Position numbers and translations under genes: made by a program. Shown piece after piece: positions 60,587 to 64,000 of a stretch of 64,000 bases of DNA. Location: positions 1 to 64,000 of the forward strand of contig CP026511.1 in the NCBI GenBank assembly GCA_004010935.1, given 5' to 3'. Under the pieces are notes generated by a model, which saw only the letters and a list, made by a program, of their open reading frames with translations, was not told the DNA's origin and did no database searches. Position 1 is the stretch's first letter; each line of letters opens with the position of its first letter. This stretch comes from Pseudomonadaceae bacterium SI-3. GTDB lineage: Bacteria; Pseudomonadota; Gammaproteobacteria; Pseudomonadales; Pseudomonadaceae.

Positions 60587-61537
60587 GTGTCCATCTTGAA
60601 GCTTCGTCATTCCATTCTCGGCTTGCTGCTCGCCTGCAGCAGCGTCATGTTGACCCCCGTTTCCACCGCTGCTGCGAAGGCCCCTGCGCAACAGGAGCTC
60701 GCCTCCGGGAGCGCGCTGGTGATCGATCTGAAAACCAATGAAGTGCTCTATTCCAGCAATCCAGACGTGGTGGTGCCGATCGCATCGGTGACCAAGCTGA
60801 TGACCGCGATGGTGGCGCTCGACGCAAAGCTGCCGCTCGATCAGCGCCTGTCCGTCACCATCCGTGACGCGCGCGAAATGCAGGGTGTGTACTCGCGTGT
60901 ACGCATCGGCAGCGAGATCAGCCGTCGCGAAATGCTGCTGTTGACCCTGATGTCGTCCGAGAACCGCGCCGCCGCGAGCCTGGCACACCACTATCCGGGC
61001 GGTTACAGCGCCTTCATCCAGGCGATGAACGCCAAAGCCAAGGCGCTGGGAATGACCCGTACGCACTATGTCGAGCCCACCGGCCTGTCCGAGCGGAACG
61101 TCTCCAGCGCCAATGACCTAGTCAAACTGCTCAAGGCCAGCCAGGCCTATCCATTGATCGAGCAGTTCAGCACCACCAGCGAAAAGACCGTGGCCTTCCA
61201 CAAGCCCAACTACACCCTGGGTTTCCGCAATACCAATGCCCTGGTGCGCAAGCCGGACTGGAGCATCCAGCTGACCAAGACCGGCTTTACCAATGCGGCC
61301 GGCCATTGCCTGGTGATGCGCACCGTGATGAACAAGCGCCCCGTAGCCTTCGTGGTGCTTGATGCCTTTGGCAAGTACACCCACATGGCCGATGCCAACC
61401 GCCTGAAGAAGTGGATGGAAACCGGCAAGGTGACGCCGGTCGCGCCGGCTGCTCTGGCCTATAAGCAGCAGAAGATGGCCCAACGTCAGCTTGCGGGCCA
61501 ACCGGGCGATGCGGCGACGGTGATTGGCACGCGCTGA
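60587..61537 (+). CDS. pbpG: D-alanyl-D-alanine endopeptidase (PBP7, PbpG)
   Basis: A periplasmic penicillin-binding protein that cuts peptidoglycan cross-links. The active-site triad is present: SVTK in [14 protein letters not shown] in MSSENRAAA and KTG in QLTKTGFT. A signal peptide ([20 protein letters not shown]) precedes it. No ATG fits; GTG 60587 or TTG 60596 are the plausible starts, giving 316 or 313 residues. The frame upstream overlaps the promoter-like hairpin. Confidence 0.9.
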   Translation: MSILKLRHSILGLLLACSSVMLTPVSTAAAKAPAQQELASGSALVIDLKTNEVLYSSNPDVVVPIASVTKLMTAMVALDAKLPLDQRLSVTIRDAREMQGVYSRVRIGSEISRREMLLLTLMSSENRAAASLAHHYPGGYSAFIQAMNAKAKALGMTRTHYVEPTGLSERNVSSANDLVKLLKASQAYPLIEQFSTTSEKTVAFHKPNYTLGFRNTNALVRKPDWSIQLTKTGFTNAAGHCLVMRTVMNKRPVAFVVLDAFGKYTHMADANRLKKWMETGKVTPVAPAALAYKQQKMAQRQLAGQPGDAATVIGTR

Positions 61538-61599
61538 CCGTTCGCCACCACCGCCACGTCTCGTCGCGTGGTGGTTGAGCCAGGCGAAGGGCGACCGAT

Positions 61600-61887
61600 C
61601 TAGCCGCCACGATTGCCGTAGGCTGCTTCATTGCCGTCCTGTTCGGCGGCACTCGCGAGTTCGCGGGTCAGATGGGCTTTCAGGCGGGGCAAGGTCTCGT
61701 CATTCCAATCGTTGGGCGCAGTCACCAACCGCCAGGCATCGACATAATCGGCAGGCGCATACACATGCCCATGGCCCGGTGGTGTCGGGGTGGTGACTGC
61801 CATGTCGACCGCCAACCCCACAGCTTCGACGATGATTGAATCCACGGCGGCTGCCGCTCGGTCTTTTCGAGGCGTCTGGGTCGTCAC
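61600..61887 (-). CDS. Small hypothetical protein
   Basis: A 95-residue protein. It has HGHVYAPADYVDAWRLV and WNDETLPRLKAHLTRELAS, which look like a real, soluble, helical protein, but I recognise no family. The start is uncertain. It is convergent with pbpG and sits beside a REP doublet. Confidence 0.45.
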   Translation of the reverse strand: MTTQTPRKDRAAAAVDSIIVEAVGLAVDMAVTTPTPPGHGHVYAPADYVDAWRLVTAPNDWNDETLPRLKAHLTRELASAAEQDGNEAAYGNRGG

Positions 61888-61964
61888 GGTTCCCTGCTCG
61901 GTCTACTCGCCGCGTCGTGAATGGCCGACGATATCTATCAGCCGGTATCGGCACAGCGTCGTCT

Positions 61965-62034
61965 GTAGGAGCCAGCTTGCTGGCGATGTTTTCGGCACCG
62001 CGGAGGTCCGGATCGCCAGCAAGCTGGCTCCTAC
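61965..62034. repeat. REP doublet (REPIN) in inverted orientation
   Basis: GTAGGAGCCAGCTTGCTGGC (from 61965) and its inverted copy GCCAGCAAGCTGGCTCCTAC (ending 62034) flank a 24-base spacer. The GTAGGAGC...GCTGGCG form is the common pseudomonad REP sequence, moved by REP-associated tyrosine transposases in trans. Confidence 0.9.
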
Positions 62035-62184
62035 GAAGAAGCGTGGTGGCGCGGCTTGAGGTTGAGCTGGGTAGAAAGGCTGCTTTGCTGAAGTGGTGAT
62101 CCATGGAATCCAATGCAACGATGCTGGCCCGCCCTACTCAAACGACTACATTCGCCCTCAGCGCAACGGGAACCGAAGGTCGTT

Positions 62185-64000
62185 ATGAGCACGCCAGACA
62201 ATACCTACATCGAGTGGCTGGAAAGCCAGTCCATGCTAAAAGCTGCCCGTGATCGGGCCCGACTCTATGCCGGCCAGGCGCGGCTCTGGCAGCGCCCTTA
62301 CGCCCAGGCGCGACCGCGTGATGCCAGTGCGATTTCCTCGGTGTGGTTCACCGCCTACCCAGCGGCGATCATCACGCCCGAAGGCGGCTCGGTGTTGCAG
62401 GCGCTGGGGGACGATCGCCTCTGGAGCGCACTATCGGAACTTGGCGTGCAGGGCATCCATAACGGGCCGATGAAACGCTCCGGTGGCCTGCGTGGGCGTG
62501 AGTACACCCCCACCATTGATGGCAACTTCGACCGCATCAGCTTCGATATCGACCCCAACCTCGGCACTGAGGCGGAGATGCAGCAGCTCAGCCGTATGGC
62601 GGCCGCGCACAACGCCATCGTCATCGATGACGTCGTCCCGGCGCACACCGGCAAGGGCGCGGATTTCCGTCTTGCCGAGATGGCTTACGGTGATTACCCC
62701 GGTCTCTATCACATGGTCGAGATCAATGAAGAAGACTGGCCCCTGCTGCCGGACGTGCCCAAGGGCCGAGATGCGATCAACCTGTCGCCCCCGGTGGTCG
62801 ACCAGTTGAAGGAAAAGCACTACATCGTCGGCCAGCTGCAACGGGTGATCTTCTTCGAGCCGGGCATCAAGGACACCGACTGGAGCGTGACCGGCATCGT
62901 GACCGGCGTCGATGGCAAGCGTCGGCGCTGGGTGTACCTGCACTACTTCAAGGAAGGCCAGCCGTCGCTGAACTGGCTTGACCCCACCTTCGCCGCCCAG
63001 CAACTGATCATTGGCGATGCGCTGCATGCCATCGACGTCTCGGGCGCGCGGGTCTTGCGCCTGGATGCCAACGGCTTCCTGGGTGTCGAGCGTCGCGCTG
63101 AAGGCACCGCCTGGTCCGAAGGCCATCCGCTGTCAGTGACCGGCAACCAGCTGATTGCTGGCGCAATCCGCAAAGCCGGTGGTTTCAGCTTCCAGGAACT
63201 GAACCTGACCATCGACGACATCGCCTCGATGTCCCACGGCGGCGCCGACCTCTCCTACGACTTCATCACTCGTCCCGCTTATCACCATGCCCTCGTGACT
63301 GGGGATACCGAATTCCTGCGGTTGATGCTGCGTGAAGTCCACGCGTTCGGCATCGATCCGGCTTCGCTGATCCACGCGATGCAGAACCACGACGAGCTGA
63401 CCCTGGAACTGGTGCATTTCTGGACACTGCACGCCTACGACCATTACCACTACCACGGGCAGACGCTGCCCGGCGGCGTCCTGCGCGAGCACATCCGTGA
63501 GGAAATGTACGAACGCCTGACCGGCGAGCATGCGCCCTACAACCTCAAGTTCGTCACCAACGGCGTGTCCTGCACCACCGTCAGCGTCATCACGGCGGCG
63601 CTGGGCATCCGTGACCTCAACACCATCAGCGCGGCCGATATCGAACAGATCCAACGCCTGCATATCCTGCTGGTGATGTTCAATGCCATGCAGCCTGGCG
63701 TGTTCGCCCTTTCCGGCTGGGATCTGGTCGGCGCGTTGCCGCTGGAAGCCGAGCAGGTGGAACACCTGATGACCGAAGGCGACACCCGCTGGCTGCATCG
63801 CGGCGGTTATGACCTGGCCGATATCGCACCCGAGGTGGACACCTCCAGCGAGGGCTTGCCCAAGGCGCGTTCGCTCTACGGCAGCCTGGTCGAGCAGCTG
63901 AAGAACACCGGCTCCTTCGCCTGCCAGCTCAAGCGCATCCTCAGCGTACGCCGCGCCTACGACATCGCCGCCAGCAAGCAGATCCTGATTCCAGACGTGC
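62185..64000 (+). CDS. treS: Trehalose synthase / maltose glucosyltransferase (GH13), partial at window end
   Basis: The first 605 residues are present and still open at the edge. It is a large GH13-type enzyme: start [24 protein letters not shown], catalytic-region segments [28 protein letters not shown] (nucleophile-like Asp), FQELNLT (acid/base region) and [15 protein letters not shown]. It resembles the trehalose synthase described from P. stutzeri, which isomerises maltose and trehalose. Gene name is by resemblance; other GH13 glucosyltransferases are possible. Confidence 0.75.
   Translation, partial: MSTPDNTYIEWLESQSMLKAARDRARLYAGQARLWQRPYAQARPRDASAISSVWFTAYPAAIITPEGGSVLQALGDDRLWSALSELGVQGIHNGPMKRSGGLRGREYTPTIDGNFDRISFDIDPNLGTEAEMQQLSRMAAAHNAIVIDDVVPAHTGKGADFRLAEMAYGDYPGLYHMVEINEEDWPLLPDVPKGRDAINLSPPVVDQLKEKHYIVGQLQRVIFFEPGIKDTDWSVTGIVTGVDGKRRRWVYLHYFKEGQPSLNWLDPTFAAQQLIIGDALHAIDVSGARVLRLDANGFLGVERRAEGTAWSEGHPLSVTGNQLIAGAIRKAGGFSFQELNLTIDDIASMSHGGADLSYDFITRPAYHHALVTGDTEFLRLMLREVHAFGIDPASLIHAMQNHDELTLELVHFWTLHAYDHYHYHGQTLPGGVLREHIREEMYERLTGEHAPYNLKFVTNGVSCTTVSVITAALGIRDLNTISAADIEQIQRLHILLVMFNAMQPGVFALSGWDLVGALPLEAEQVEHLMTEGDTRWLHRGGYDLADIAPEVDTSSEGLPKARSLYGSLVEQLKNTGSFACQLKRILSVRRAYDIAASKQILIPDV

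Overview
The window starts just left of dnaA and runs through the replication-origin side of a gammaproteobacterial chromosome. The order dnaA-dnaN-recF-gyrB ... plsC-gmhB-glyS-glyQ-tag-lipid A acyltransferase-PilZ-TPR ... trkA-rsmB-fmt-def-LysM-dprA-tsaC-qor-hemF-aroE is the classic Pseudomonas oriC-proximal order. The high GC, a REP pair, ectoine-type uptake genes and a trehalose synthase point to the Pseudomonas stutzeri group (Stutzerimonas). The species is inferred from gene content and order.

Layout. (1) 1-6.3 kb: replication genes, with two ParB-binding parS palindromes inside recF. (2) 6.3-34.8 kb: a ~28-kb accessory island between gyrB and ahpF. It holds a type I restriction-modification operon whose hsdM carries a one-base frameshift; a HicA-HicB-SecB-like tripartite toxin-antitoxin-chaperone operon; an XRE-regulator pair; unknown minus-strand genes; a Tn7-like transposition operon (tnsA-tnsB-tnsC-tniQ) with a divergent HTH gene; and a long + strand cargo run. 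The cargo includes tandem paralogues, a membrane/secreted-protein operon, a GRDP-like gene with a Cys-rich tail, an Nmad2-Nmad3 pair and a TPR/Sel1-like protein. (3) 34.8-43.2 kb: a third parS, ahpF, then conserved core genes. (4) 43.2-48.1 kb: an EhuABCD-type ABC importer with a divergent MocR regulator, placed between genes that are close neighbours in P. aeruginosa. (5) 48.2-60.2 kb: yhhQ behind a preQ1-I-like riboswitch, trkA, rsmB-fmt-def, LysM, dprA, tsaC, qor, hemF, aroE and two small conserved genes. (6) 60.5-64 kb: pbpG, a small hypothetical gene, a REP doublet and a treS-like gene cut by the window end.

How the genes work together. Regions 1 and 3-6 are housekeeping: replication initiation, glycyl-tRNA charging, envelope lipids, K+ uptake, formyl-Met processing, haem and shikimate synthesis. 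The island looks like a mobile, defence-oriented accessory block. The transposition operon is complete for cut-and-paste (TnsA+TnsB), an AAA+ regulator (TnsC) and a targeting protein (TniQ/TnsD), with no TnsE and no CRISPR-Cas genes in view. The most notable items are the HicAB-SecB chaperone-addicted operon, the Nmad2-Nmad3 pair, the repeated cargo paralogues beside tniQ, the riboswitch and the parS cluster split by the island. No rRNA, tRNA or CRISPR array was seen.
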